64,000 nt of DNA from the NCBI GenBank assembly GCA_956465555.1, contig OY101115.1:2852001-2916000 (forward strand), given 5' to 3'. Made by a program: the position numbers and the translations under genes. A model generated the notes under the pieces. The model saw only the letters and a program-made list of their open reading frames with translations, was not told where the DNA came from and made no database searches. The stretch is from Nitzschia sp. pyKryTriq1. Lineage: Eukaryota > Bacillariophyta > Bacillariophyceae > Bacillariales > Bacillariaceae. Numbering within the stretch: position 1 is the stretch's first letter; the number at the start of each line of letters is the position of its first letter. Below, piece by piece: positions 1 to 10,095 of this stretch.

Positions 1-1
1 C

Positions 2-318
2 ATCGAACAAGACGAAAATGGTTTTGACAAACCAGGTCTGTCGAAAGGTGATGGTGTCGTAATCTTTGCGGAGGGCAAAGAACATGCATTGGGGATTGGG
101 GTCATGGCAATGAGCAGTGCGGATATGTAAGTTGCAAGAACAGTTCAATCATGATCATTCTTCTGTATCGTCAGAATTTCATCACACCAACCTCTCACGA
201 TGTTGACTTCTGCGTTCTTCAATCTATCAACCGTAGCCGATCAAAGAATAAGGGTATTGGAATTGAAATCTCACATAATCTTGGCGATGGTCTTTTCATG
301 GCAAATGAACTCTCGTAG
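2..318 (+). CDS. MCTS1: MCTS1 (MCT-1) PUA-domain translation factor, 3' part
   Basis: This is the C-terminal part of the MCT-1 family, which acts in the cytoplasm with DENR to recycle and re-initiate 40S ribosomes. The exons are 2-126 and 237-318. The 110-bp intron (gtaagt...ccgtag) is phase 2 and rejoins an Ile codon. The visible peptide carries the PUA-domain signature EGKEHALGIGVMAMSS, and the second exon continues with NKGIGIE and GDGLF, in the same order as the C-terminus of animal MCTS1 (EGKQHALCVGVMKMS...NKGIGIE...NDGLW). The 5' part lies outside the window. It converges on the next gene with only 80 bp between stop codons. The family call is firm because both exons match collinearly and the splice restores the frame. 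Confidence 0.88.
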
Positions 319-398
319 CTTCTTAGCATTTCCCCAGGTTTCAACATAGAATCCTACGGACTGTAAGAGATGACCTGTAGAAACTTTGGTTTTCTTTA

Positions 399-876
399 CT
401 ACTTTTGCTTAAACTTGTTCAAATCCAAATATTGTGAAAGATAATAAAGTGTCCCCGCTTGTCCCGATTTTCGTTCTTCAATTCCGGCCAATCGATAGCA
501 TTCTTCCACATCCTTCACGTACTTGTATACCGGACCGTTCATTTTGCCTTCCGAAGCCTCCAAAGCATTCATGAGTTTCATGAGCTTGTCCGAGCATGGA
601 TTTGACCGGAATTTTGGTTGCTGTCGACAAAAGATGAAGCAGTGATTTATATTAGTACGCTAAAGTAGCAAAAGGAACAATGAACTGTAGAGTGGCCTGG
701 ATTAGTGGGCTGTTCCTCCTCGTCCAATATGGTGCGTCAAACAGAGTATCTTGGTCCACAGGAAACACCGCATGTTACCAGCACCACAGTTTCGGAACAG
801 TACTCTTTCTTCTCACCTTTTTGAAAATCCGTATTTGCTCTAACGTGACACGGAAATGTTTGGATCTAGCAATCAT
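399..876 (-). CDS. Unknown small protein, 93 aa, two exons
   Basis: I do not recognise this protein. The model is exon 876-817, intron 816-621 (196 bp, gtgaga...gtcgacag, with a branch-point-like gtactaat) and exon 620-399, all phase 0. The product starts MIARSKHFRVTLEQIRIFKK and ends in a helical, Lys/Glu-rich segment with a YLSQYLDLNKF tail. No signal peptide or membrane segment is visible. The long second exon is open and not low-complexity, and it abuts MCTS1 tail to tail, which supports a real gene. The first exon is less certain because the frame stays open upstream of the chosen ATG. Confidence 0.5.
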
Positions 877-1506
877 CTTTCTGCTTATGTCGTGATGTAA
901 CCAGATTTCAATGTTTAAGCTGTAAAGCAGTGCCGTTCTGGTCTTTTATGTTCATGGTCGATGCATCAAGAATCAAGTACTGTACGAGTACTGGTACTGT
1001 ACCGGTACAACTGTAACGGTACAGTATAAGTACAAATACAACCGCGCATCGCATCATCATCATCATCTTCTCGTCGTCGGCGCACACCTTGGTCCCGACG
1101 ACAAGCAGACGCCCCACGCAAGGTGATCGAGTGAGTCGTCGTCGTCGATCATGGTGCGAGCGAGCTTTCGACCAATCAGATGGAGCCAAATTGCGTCATC
1201 CTCAGGTTCGCTCAACTGTCCTCACAACATTCGCAAGAACGCAAATCGCAACTTTGCTGACGACAAACGGCGATGACAACACTCATTTCCATTTCCATTT
1301 CATCTTCTTCCGTTCTTTACTTTAGAAGCAGCGTTTCTGCTCTCTGCGGTGCATAATATTTACGAGAATCACCCAAAAGGAAGAAGAAGGGGACTGTTGA
1401 ACGGCCGCCACTGGAAATATTCAAAATAGTTCCAGTTTCCTTTGAACAAGTACATTTCCTGGAAGATTCTTCACTGCAAGCGAACCGAGTCCTCGTCGTT
1501 TGCATT
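877..1506. other. Spacer and divergent promoter region, GTAC-rich
   Basis: No coding segment is convincing here. Positions 973-1035 hold a dense run of GTAC and ACCGGTAC palindromes, followed by a CATCATCATC stretch. It lies between two divergently read small genes and probably holds both promoters. Confidence 0.5.
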
Positions 1507-1931
1507 ATGTCCGCATTCTTTGGTCGATTGACTCCCAATCAGCGTCTTTGGGGAACGGTTGGAGGTGTTATTGTTGGAGGGACAATTTTTAAAGTGAGTC
1601 ACTAGGTCGTTGGCGTTTTCAGCTTTGTGAGGCACTCTATTTTCGAGGATGATGTTTCTTCTAACGCGTGGAGACTGTACTCTAGGTTGCGTATTTCAAA
1701 TTCTGTCGGACAGTCTTGGTGGAACAAGCCAACAAAACCCATCTCGATGCCACCGAGCATTACCGAGAGGCCAAAGAATTTGCAAAGTGGTCGGCGAAAG
1801 ATAGAGAGGAACGTCGATCAGAGTTGCCGCCTTTGACGTTAGAACAGGAACAACAAATGAGGGCCTACATACGAATGATGCAAGAGCACCATGCGTATAA
1901 TCCTGACTCAGATATCGAGGGGGGAAGCTGA
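1507..1931 (+). CDS. Small single-span membrane protein, 110 aa, unknown
   Basis: The two exons are 1507-1593 and 1686-1931, with a 92-bp intron (gtgagt...tctag, phase 0). The protein begins MSAFFGRLTPNQRLWGTVGG and continues into one hydrophobic helix (about residues 16-34, Gly/Val/Ile-rich). The rest is a charged, soluble helical tail rich in Glu, Lys and Arg, with a Pro-Pro-Leu-Thr turn and an acidic end. The size and topology resemble small mitochondrial inner-membrane assembly proteins, but that is inference from shape only. The ATG is the first in frame, and the exon junction restores an uninterrupted helix, so the gene itself looks real. Confidence 0.6.
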
Positions 1932-2613
1932 ACGAAATTGCTACCGTAGGAAGTGTGCTGCGTCTATCCATGACAAGCTCTGACATTGTTATCGCTTGTT
2001 TCCAGCATTTAGAAGAGCAGCGCACGATGCTGGGAGTAAAGACAAAGTGCTACAAATACAGCCACACTTGGTCATATTGATTGGTCGTCCATTTCACCTC
2101 TGTCGGCCTTACTGTCCTCAACAAATCATCGAGAAGGACGAAGAATGTTCTACCGGTTCTACTGTACTTTAAAAAAGACATATTGAAACTTTTCAGCCGT
2201 CCGCCGTTGCCCCTGAAATAGCGAAAACTGGATTTTTGATATAGTTGATGATTGATTCGCACTACCAATTCTCTTTTTCTACAGTGCAGAGAGCGATAAG
2301 CTACACTACTTTTTGGGATGTCGTACTACTTAGTAATAGTAAAAAAGATTCGAACGGCGAGGAAAGTTAGTTCGGGCAACCCAACTTGTATCCTCATTCA
2401 TACTCGTCATACTCGTCGTATCGTCCCTGTCCTGAAGAGGAACACTACGTACTCCTGGCTTGAGGTGTGATTACTACCAACAACAATCGCGATGACATTA
2501 CCAGTATGATACCAATACTTTCATGCAAGATCAGCAAGGTTGGTGTGTGTATCATACGGTACCGGTATTTGTACAGTACTGCTGAACGGTATGGCAAGAG
2601 ACAAAAAAAGATA
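1932..2613. other. Spacer without a recognisable gene
   Basis: Only short, unconvincing open frames on both strands. A GTACCGGTA cluster at about 2556-2590 precedes the tRNA gene. Confidence 0.4.
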
Positions 2614-2693
2614 TGACGCCGACGGGATTCGAACCCGCGCCAACTAAGACAAGAGCCTAAATCTTGCGCCTTAAACCACTCGGCCACAGCGCC
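2614..2693 (-). tRNA. tRNA-Leu (anticodon UAG)
   Basis: The minus strand folds as a class II tRNA. The 7-bp acceptor stem is GGCGCTG paired with CGGCGTC (two G-U pairs) and the discriminator is A. The D arm contains the A-box GTGGCCGAGTGG. The anticodon stem CAAGA/TCTTG closes the loop TTTAGGC, giving anticodon TAG. A long variable arm follows, as expected for Leu, then the T arm GCGGG-TTCGAAT-CCCGT, which includes the B-box. No intron and no encoded CCA are present. It reads leucine CUA codons. Confidence 0.95.
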
Positions 2694-2975
2694 TGTGACA
2701 TTGCACGACGCATATAGCATTATATACTGATGCCAATATTGACCATTTCCGATTGATTATTTCAGATCTGCCGAAGCGCCTTCACTACTGTTCACTGTCT
2801 GGTGTCCCCCCATTACGCATTTCGCATTACGAGTAATACAACCATCACTGCAACTCCAGACCACTGCATGCGTTGTGGACATTATAGTCCACGTCCCCTT
2901 CTACCTCTTGTTCTTGTTGTATCAGTACTAAATTTATTCGATCGTGGTGGCAGAACCACCAGGACGATTCTCATC
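2694..2975. other. Spacer between tRNA and TIM-barrel gene
   Basis: The frame of the downstream gene is open from an ATG at 2802. The 58-residue extension it would add is hydrophobic in its middle (PLLPLVLVVSVL), so it could be a targeting leader or untranslated sequence. Confidence 0.35.
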
Positions 2976-3794
2976 ATGGCAGGTCCAACCCCCAAGTTGC
3001 CCAAACGAACGAAACTCCGGGCCCTTGGCTTTTGTGGCGCCGACGACTCGGTCAATCCGCGTTTGCTTGGAATATACAGCCATTTGTATCCTTTTGTCGA
3101 ATTTGGAGTCCTTTTTCGACCAGACAAAGAAGGTCAACCGCGTTATGCCACAGCAGAATGGGTCGAACAAGTGTCCCAAGTTGCTGCGAAATCTAGTGGA
3201 AAAATGAAGCTGGCGGCTCATCTTTGTGGAGCGAGAGTGAACGAAGTTTTGGTAGGGGATGATGCTTTTCTCACGAAGCTTTCATTGTGGGCGTTCAAAC
3301 GTGTGCAGATCAACGCGACGGCCGTAAATGGAGTGGACACTTCCAAGCTGGCAGAATCGGTAGTTTCCTTTCTCTCGGCAGTCCAAGCTCATCCCGAGCT
3401 CGAATTTATTCTTCAAAAGAATGAAGAAACGAAACCATTGTGGCAAGGCTTGCTCGACCTCGAAACGGAAGCCTCTGGGAAAGTCGGCTACTTGCCCAAA
3501 AATGTTTCCATGCTAGTAGACGAGTCAAAAGGGACCGGCATCTTGGCTTCGTCGTGGCCTACCCCACCCTCTGAATATGAAATTGGATATGCGGGCGGTA
3601 TTGGACCAAGTAATATCGAAACGGTACTGGATGATGTCATGCTAGCAGGCAATGGTCGCGAGATATGGATCGACATGGAAAGCAGTCTGCGAAGCATGAA
3701 AGATGAGAAGGACGTTTTCGATCTAGACAAGTGCTACGAGGTGATCAACGCAGTATGCAATGCTGAAATTTACTCTCATCCAGAATTCCTGTAA
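2976..3794 (+). CDS. TIM-barrel protein related to phosphoribosylanthranilate isomerase
   Basis: This is an intronless gene of 272 aa from the ATG chosen here (MAGPTPKLPKR). An in-frame ATG at 2802 would give 330 aa with a possible N-terminal leader. The sequence shows alternating barrel strands: LRALGFCGADDSVNP at the start, a central MKLAAHLCGARVNEV strand-loop, KRVQINATA, FILQKN, MLVDESKGTG, then the phosphate-binding-type loop GYAGGIGPSNIETVL and a C-terminal IWIDMESSLR strand. The GGIGPSN loop and the final acidic strand resemble the TrpF-like barrel fold. The usual TrpF catalytic Cys/Asp pair is not clearly present, so I would not call it a tryptophan enzyme. The real substrate is unknown. 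Confidence 0.6.
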   Translation: MAGPTPKLPKRTKLRALGFCGADDSVNPRLLGIYSHLYPFVEFGVLFRPDKEGQPRYATAEWVEQVSQVAAKSSGKMKLAAHLCGARVNEVLVGDDAFLTKLSLWAFKRVQINATAVNGVDTSKLAESVVSFLSAVQAHPELEFILQKNEETKPLWQGLLDLETEASGKVGYLPKNVSMLVDESKGTGILASSWPTPPSEYEIGYAGGIGPSNIETVLDDVMLAGNGREIWIDMESSLRSMKDEKDVFDLDKCYEVINAVCNAEIYSHPEFL

Positions 3795-4630
3795 GAAGAA
3801 GTCTCTTCCAATGAATTTGTTTTAGTAATCTAGATGCCCTCTGTCATAGAGCAATGACGAGACTGGCTGACACGATCCATACGTCACAATCTCGGCTAAC
3901 TGAACAACTGTTTAGACCAGCAACTTTCTTCGTCCTTCGGTTTTGCCATGATGGCTACCGGTAGACGGTACTAGTAAAACAGGACTTCATACTGTAAGTC
4001 TATGGAAGCCTTGCATTATACTACATATTTGGAGTATTCTCGCAGCATAGACCGAGCTACTACCGGTACAGGAGGTAGTATAGTACGAACTCTCTACTAG
4101 CTCTAGAGTATATCGTAAAGCAGCGAAAAAGTGCACTGTCTAATTTAGTTACTACCTTGACGGTCGAGAGCAATGAATCTCTCTTCCGCCGGAACGATAG
4201 TAGCCACGCCAGACAGTCCTCTCTCTGGTAGAGAGAGAGAGCTACCGTTAGGGTACTTGTCGATAGCTAGCTACGGTACGTGACCACCAATGACGCATGA
4301 TTTTCATTCCCGCATGTTCGTGATTCATTCGTCCACGTCTCGATGACAGAGAAGGAGTGAGTACAAGTACCTGGGGTACCGTACATTACCAGGTACCGTA
4401 CATGCGTACCAGTAGTCGTCGTGCTGCCTCGTCAAAATTCAAAATGCGGGCGACGGCAAGACTCCCGCCATTCATTTTTTTCGACCGATCGAGAAGTTCT
4501 CGTTTTGGTCTTCGTTGTTGGTCGGTCGTTGGCATCTATTTCGATCTTTGTGATCTTATTGCTGCCACCAGTGTAAATCACAATATCAACCACACCCCAT
4601 TGCTAGCCCTCTGATACAGACAGTACCACC
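3795..4630. other. Spacer with dispersed repeat and GTAC palindromes
   Basis: No gene is seen. Clusters of TACCGGTA/GTAC lie at 3957-3975, 4050-4090 and 4352-4412, and a GA microsatellite lies near 4226-4240. Positions 4109-4175 are one copy of a 67-bp inverted dispersed repeat (see its own entry). Confidence 0.5.
4109..4175 (+). repeat. 67-bp dispersed repeat, copy 1
   Basis: It begins tatatcgtaaagcagcgaaa and ends tcgagagcaatg. It matches the reverse complement of 11969-12035 at 64 of 67 positions. Both copies lie in spacers, and neither shows an open frame of note. Confidence 0.85.
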
Positions 4631-6304
4631 ATGACACCCGCGAAAACCGAAGACGATTCACGGAAAAAGCGAAAGGAGGAAGGGAAGCTGAAGAAGCGCC
4701 AAAGAATCGAAGAATCAGGTGGAACACGGCCAAGAGAAGCCAAGGCGTCCAGGACGAACGATGTGAAATCTCCATCGATAACGACAAGCAGCAATCACGT
4801 GGAATCACCAGCATCTCCAAAGGATAATAAAAGGAGCAATTTCGATGCTCTAAAGTCTTCGAGTGGCGAGCAGAATAGAAGAAATAATCACCGTCCAGCA
4901 AAGCCATCATTCGAGTCGAACCATCGGTTTGGGCGCGTGATGGAATCGGTTCCCTGCAGGAACAAGCCACGATTTTCAACAGTGAGCATAGCTGTTCCCG
5001 GAAGTGTGCTCTCGAATTGCCAGACTAAAGAACTACGCACTCTGATGGTCGGACAAATTGCTCGAGCTGCTGTAATTTATCATGTCGACGAAATTATTGT
5101 CTTTGACGACAAGCTTGGGAGGAATGACAATCGTCGATCTGGGTGGAAGAAAAATCGCGAGCATCGAAAAGAGAACAACCGAGAAGAAGTCACCAATGCT
5201 ACTAGTAGCAAGAAGGAGGAAGATGATACGGAAAAAGCGGAAAAGGACGAACACGAGCAGGAGAGACGACCCCGTTCAACCCCCGAAGAATTCATGGCAA
5301 GGTTGCTGCAATACTGCGAGTGTCCACAATATTTGAGACGGCACTTTTTCCCGATGCATCCGGACCTTCAATTTTCTGGTCTTCTAGCTCCAGTGGATGC
5401 ACCCCATCATGTGCGAGCTGAAGATCAATGTCATTATCGAGAGGGAGTCGTGCTGCAAAAGCAAGCCAAAGATGGCGCGTCTCTGGTAAATTGTGGGATT
5501 CGGAATCGGCCAGTCGAGTACGTGTGATATTGTGGAAAGAGCTTACCAATGAAATATACATTGTGTGAAATCTCATTGTTTTTTTTGCTTCTTCTCCATT
5601 AAGAATTGATCGCAAACTCGCGGCAGGTATTCGTTGTACCGTAATGATTGATCCATCCCTCTACGGCAAAACCGGTCCAATCAAAGGCACAGTTGTGTCC
5701 CCTTCAGCGCCACGAGAAGACAATGGTATGTATTGGGGCTACATGACGCGCTTGGCTAGTTCCATCAATGATGTGTTTGATGGATGTCCTTTCGAAGGAG
5801 GCTACGATCTCAAGATCGGGACGAGTGAACGCGGTGACAAAACAGTCGAAGAAAAGAGTTTCAAGCTTCCCAATTACGAACACTCGCTCATCGTTTTTGG
5901 TGGGGTGGCTGGTATCGAAGAATGCGTTGATGCTGATGAATCCATCAAATTGCCGGGGTCTCAAAGCAAGAAGTTGTTCGACATGTGGTAAGTTCACATT
6001 AGGGTGGAGAAAAGGTATCCGAACTCCACGTTTTCCACGCGCGCTCACCACTCTGTACGAAATGTCAACCCTCAGGCTGAATACATGTCCGTTCCAGGGT
6101 AGTAGGACGATTCGAACCGAAGAGGCCGTTCTTATAAGTCTTGCGCAATTGAGCTCCCCATTGGCAAAGTCGGCACGGGGCAAAGAAATCAAGCAGGAGG
6201 AACCTACAAACATCGAATTCAGCGACGCCTCCCCTTCCGAGGAGAGTAGCAGCAGCGAAGAAAGTGGTAGCGAGGGCGGTGCTAGCGACGAAGAAAGTGA
6301 ATAG
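4631..6304 (+). CDS. SPOUT1: SPOUT1-type RNA methyltransferase (C9orf114/CENP-32 family)
   Basis: The three exons are 4631-5523, 5604-5987 and 6076-6304, with introns of 80 and 88 bp. The product is 501 aa. A basic, disordered N-terminus (about residues 1-115) precedes the catalytic fold, which starts with TVSIAVPGSVLSN. The fold continues with HVDEIIVFDD, then CECPQYLRRHFFPMHPDLQF, GLLAPVDAPHH, an EGVVL strand and the knotted SAM-binding half (SPSAPREDNGMYWGY, SLIVFGGVAGIE). The last exon supplies NTCPFQGSRTIRTEEA and an acidic Ser/Glu tail. These motifs in this order identify the trefoil-knot family that methylates RNA and acts at mitotic spindles in animals. A lysine/glutamate-rich insert of about 50 residues sits between the IVFDD strand and the LLQYCECP helix. 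Both splice junctions restore conserved residues. Confidence 0.88.
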
Positions 6305-6545
6305 ATGCTTATAAATCAAAACTTATTTGAATCTTTTAACACTGATTCTAGCTGATGATCCTTTGAAGTAAGGTTCGAAGAATCTAAAAGAGGGTCCGAT
6401 CCGATCCGACCTGTTCAAGTCGCCTTCGCGGATTGATTCGAATATTGTATGTACCTGACTATCCCGTTCTTATCGAATCAATCCACAGCATCTCAACAAA
6501 GACTCTTCCGTCTTTTCTTTTCTGTTCTGTTCTTTGACCGCTGGC

Positions 6546-7295
6546 TCATTCCAATACAGGTTTACCGTCGTCGCCAACCAGTGATCCGCTTTCGCTGTCA
6601 AACCTTAAAATCTGCTCCAGATTAAAAACATCTGGAGTTACACGCATGACGGAATCTTCCATACCTTTTGTCCTGAAGTAGTCTTCGATATTGCAATCAC
6701 CATCCAAGCCAGACGTTTCATTCAGATTGTCGGCAATCAAATGCTTGCTTTTGCATCCTTTGCAAATAGCAATGACCATCCCTGAGCGGTAGGCTGTGAA
6801 GAATGGTAAACAAAGTGGTAACCGCCGATTGAGCTGACAAAAATCAACTCCAACTTTAAATATACATTCGTTAATCCATTGGAAGAATTTTGCCAACTTA
6901 CCCATTCGAGACACCATGTGGGAATTCCGGGTATCACAAACATTGCAGGTGTACTGAAGCTTGAACTTGGGAGAAACGAATGCAGCATCGGAACTGTCGC
7001 CATTTGGCGATGGGGACTCCCCGCTGGAGATTTCTATGGATTGGTTCGAAAAAGAGGAGGCCCCAAAAGCGGGGAGTTGCGGGATGCCTGTAGACGATTC
7101 TTCCTTTTCATCGCCGTCATTATCCAATGACCTTCGTCTCCTGGCATGCAAAGATTGCACCGGATACGAAGGATATTTTGAGCGGAAATTCTTGCGGGTC
7201 ACCACACTGGCCCCTTCGAATGATTGGCTTTGTTGAGCCAACAAGGTAGCCGAAAGGCAAATTGCCATTGATTTGAAGCAAGATAGCATCACCAT
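6546..7295 (-). CDS. DNL-type zinc-finger protein (Zim17/Tim15/HEP, Hsp70 escort)
   Basis: The exons are 7295-6902 and 6793-6546, giving a 213-aa product. The 108-bp intron (gtaagt...cttcacag) has no stop and a length divisible by three, so its retention would keep the frame open. Spliced, the protein reads LQYTCNVCDTRNSHMVSRM joined to AYRSGMVIAICKGCKSKHLI, the two CxxC pairs and core of the zf-DNL domain. The retained form would split that domain. The N-terminus is a signal-peptide-like leader (MVMLSCFKSMAICLSATLLA) followed by an SQSFEGAS stretch and an arginine patch, which suggests plastid import, as for HEP proteins that keep organellar Hsp70 soluble. Compartment is inference. Confidence 0.85.
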   Translation of the reverse strand: MVMLSCFKSMAICLSATLLAQQSQSFEGASVVTRKNFRSKYPSYPVQSLHARRRRSLDNDGDEKEESSTGIPQLPAFGASSFSNQSIEISSGESPSPNGDSSDAAFVSPKFKLQYTCNVCDTRNSHMVSRMGKLAKFFQWINECIFKVGVDFCQLNRRLPLCLPFFTAYRSGMVIAICKGCKSKHLIADNLNETSGLDGDCNIEDYFRTKGMEDSVMRVTPDVFNLEQILRFDSESGSLVGDDGKPVLE

Positions 7296-8476
7296 GATCT
7301 TTGTGACACTCTTTTTGTTCTGATGAAAAACAAGAAAGAAGGAATTCTCGCCAAATTGAAGATTGGCATCGATTGATTCGATCGCTCTTCATATGACGCT
7401 GACGTGTGTCGCGAAATTCAGACCTCGTACGGTACACCGGTAGACTGTACAGGACCTCCTGTACAGTACCGGTAGAGTAACTACTCGTATACATTGCACA
7501 ATCTCGATATTGATGTTTATAATAATAATGGCAACATGGTTCCTTAGGATAACAATTATCATCAGCGTAGATATCATCGTCGTACTGCTCATATTGCTAT
7601 CTAGTGTAAGATTTGCTATTACTAGCGCTATCGCGTGAATGAATGTAAAATAATGTCTATTACTAGCGCTATCGCGTGAATGACAATAAACGCATGTCTA
7701 TTACTAGCGCTATCGCGTGAAAGAATGTACAATATGTCTATTACTAGCGCTATCGCGTGAATGAATGTACAAGAATGTCTCTTACTAGCGCTATCGCGTG
7801 AATGAATGTACAAGAATGTCTATTACTAGCCATTGTGCACCTATAAAACACACAGTCTAATTTTTGTGTTTATCTATTATTTATAACGTTCTTTCACGGG
7901 GGGTATTTTGTACAAAAGACAAATTGCATCTCTGTGGACACAAGATGCTTTGTTCGTCGTCTAATCAATCATGTCTATGGTCTGTCTGTCTGTCTGTCCC
8001 CCACTGCGGCTTGAGGGTTGGTCCAAGAATGCCGGAGGCATCCACTACACTACCGGTACCCATCCCAACCTTCATGCATGCTCCAGCGCACCTTCGGTGC
8101 CACTTGTAATAATAATGGCAACATGGTTCCTGAGGATGAAGACGAGAATGGCAGTGCTGGTGATGAAGGTCGCTGGTACGAGTACTGCTCTCGCTACCGG
8201 TAGAGTGCTGAACAATCATCGTCCTCTCTCTAGTAGTGCTCGTAGTAAATAGACTACCTCCGTGCACGTTGATTAAGAAGACAGCCTTAACAATCAAGAT
8301 TTGTTCTTGCCGAACTTTCCGAATTAGTCCAAGTAGATGATCATCTACCACTGGCAGTACTACCCGGACTCTAGAGTAGAGCCGTGATCGCGACATCTCG
8401 CTGAAGGCAGCACTTGGACCGTGCTACACATACGAAGTGCACCACCGTGACAAAATGTTGCACATATACTCCTCGT
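7296..8476. other. Spacer with tandem and short dispersed repeats
   Basis: No gene is seen. It holds a GTAC/ACCGGTA cluster at 7425-7490, a five-copy tandem repeat at 7618-7831 and a TGTC microsatellite near 7980. A 31-nt sequence at 7520-7550 recurs at 8107-8137 with one mismatch. Confidence 0.5.
7618..7831. repeat. Tandem repeat, about 5 copies of a 40-41-bp unit
   Basis: Each unit contains attactagcgctatcgcgtg followed by a variable aatgaatgtacaa-like spacer and atgtct. The core TAGCGCTA is palindromic. The 20-nt core is nearly invariant while the spacer varies between copies (differences such as aaaataatg versus acaagaatg). The last unit breaks off at 7831. Confidence 0.92.
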
Positions 8477-9586
8477 TCAGTCTTTGCTAGCCTTTTGCTT
8501 CTTTTCTTCCTCGTCCAGTTTTTTCCTGTCGATGTATTCTACTCCGGCGGGTAATGGTGGTATCGCAGGCTTTTGCCCCAAGATTTCGTCCGACGTGGGA
8601 CCACCTTTGTGATACTGCTCTTGATCAAAGATGATTCTGCGAATCTTGGCTTGGGTGGCATCATCGTATTCCCCAATATGACGTCGATTGTCTACTAGTT
8701 CAGTATCAATCTCTTCATCACCTTGCATAATCGTCTTCCAAAAGGTTTGTTTGATCTTGTCCAGTATCACAATGACCACTCCTCCTTCTACACTCCATGT
8801 AGACTCGTCGGGTCGAATCTTTTCCACAAGGGTCCCTTCCAAAAAGGCTCTAGGTGTATCTTCTCCTTCTAGCGGCTTTTTGGACTTGATCGAGAGACTG
8901 CTGGCAGTAATTTTCACCGAAAGATCTTTGCCATGAAGGGTTTTCGGAACTCCAACAAGTACACTACATTCCTCAATCGTTTGCGTCCACTTGTACCTCT
9001 TGGTGGATCCTCCATTTCCGACGGGAATTTGCAGTCCTTCCTCAGTATACCTCACTTCAGAAGAGTTGTCATCTGATGACGTCGATTTTTCTTCTTGGGA
9101 TTTGTTGTCCACTTCTTTCGTTGGTTTCGACGTTTCGGTGGCCGGACTGGAATCTGATTCTTTCGCGACCGCAGAGGAAGAGTCCTTTGAATCAGATTTT
9201 TCAGCTGGCGTTTGCTTGGCTGGAGCAGAAGTTGGAGCAGCAGCAGTCGAAGCAACTGGTTGTTTGGGTGGAGCACCAGCTGCCTTGTTTGTTTTCTTGC
9301 CTCCTTGGCCTTTGGGGATTCGTCTTAGAGGAAATTGCCGAAAGGCGGCGAGCAAAAGCTTTTCGGCATCGCCTTCTCGAAATCCCATGGACGACGAATC
9401 GGCATCATCCGGATGAGGCACCAAATAAAAGTCGGTGCGACGGTGCAAAAAGCTGAAAAAGGCAAACATCAATCGTCGCAAATCGCCCCCGCATTCTTGC
9501 GTTAACGCAACGAGTGGAGCGTCCATGGCTTGGAGTTGTTTAGGATCCAGTGATCCTGGAGTAGTAGAAGGAATCGGTAGACTCAT
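8477..9586 (-). CDS. NudC family protein (nuclear distribution C; CS/p23-like domain)
   Basis: This is a single-exon gene of 369 aa starting at MSLPIPST. The frame is open 18 codons further, with an ATG at 9640. The N-terminal NudC domain is visible (LTQECGGDLRRLMFAFFSFL, then HRRTDFYLV). A Lys/Ser/Thr/Glu-rich linker follows, then the CS domain from RYKWTQTIEE through LHGKDLSVKITASSLSI, RPDESTWSVEGG and VVIVILDK. The C-terminal signature is TQAKIRRIIFDQEQYHKGGP, equivalent to the MVEKMMYDQRQ...GLPTSD region of NudC. These proteins are Hsp90-linked co-chaperones for dynein/LIS1 and other beta-propeller clients. It shares a 509-bp divergent promoter with DBP5. Confidence 0.88.
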   Translation of the reverse strand: MSLPIPSTTPGSLDPKQLQAMDAPLVALTQECGGDLRRLMFAFFSFLHRRTDFYLVPHPDDADSSSMGFREGDAEKLLLAAFRQFPLRRIPKGQGGKKTNKAAGAPPKQPVASTAAAPTSAPAKQTPAEKSDSKDSSSAVAKESDSSPATETSKPTKEVDNKSQEEKSTSSDDNSSEVRYTEEGLQIPVGNGGSTKRYKWTQTIEECSVLVGVPKTLHGKDLSVKITASSLSIKSKKPLEGEDTPRAFLEGTLVEKIRPDESTWSVEGGVVIVILDKIKQTFWKTIMQGDEEIDTELVDNRRHIGEYDDATQAKIRRIIFDQEQYHKGGPTSDEILGQKPAIPPLPAGVEYIDRKKLDEEEKKQKASKD

Positions 9587-10095
9587 GGTGAAAAAGAGAA
9601 TAGGAGGGAAGGTTGGGTATATAGAGCAATTGGAAAACAAGAAAGACTTTTGATCGCAATGATAATGAAAATGGTCGACAAAGAGAAGATAATGCTCGAA
9701 GGAAGAAGAATCCTTTCACTCGTACTAAAATCAAAGAGGAGGGAGGAGGAAAGCGCTTTCAGTTTTGTTCCTACTCGTATTATTTATTGTGCGGTTGTGG
9801 TTGTGGTGCGGGTTTGTGCGTTTGTGGTTGGTTGCTTGAGTTCGCCGCCTGTCCGTCGTCTCAGAATGGAAAAATTGTGTGTAAAATACGAGTACTGCTG
9901 ATCGACAAGGGCGATCCACCCATCAGTCCGATCGGTTCGACGATGACGGCGATGGCCACACACAGCCAGCAATAACAGCAGTCGAAAGTCGAACAACTTC
10001 CAAACTTGCATCGGTTGTCGCATTGCATCGACGAAGAAGTTGTCTACCAACACCTAAGCGCATTCACATTGCACGGAAAGAAAGCAGTCGAAATC
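9587..10095. promoter_or_regulatory. Divergent promoter between NudC and DBP5
   Basis: A 509-bp interval separates two outward-facing start codons. It contains a GT-rich run at 9787-9835 on the plus strand and no convincing coding segment. The DBP5 frame is open from 10006, but the first good ATG is at 10096. A bidirectional promoter is inferred from orientation only. Confidence 0.45.

Noticed and set aside
2445-2720. ORF covering the tRNA gene
   Set aside because: It is a reading of tRNA-Leu and its flank.
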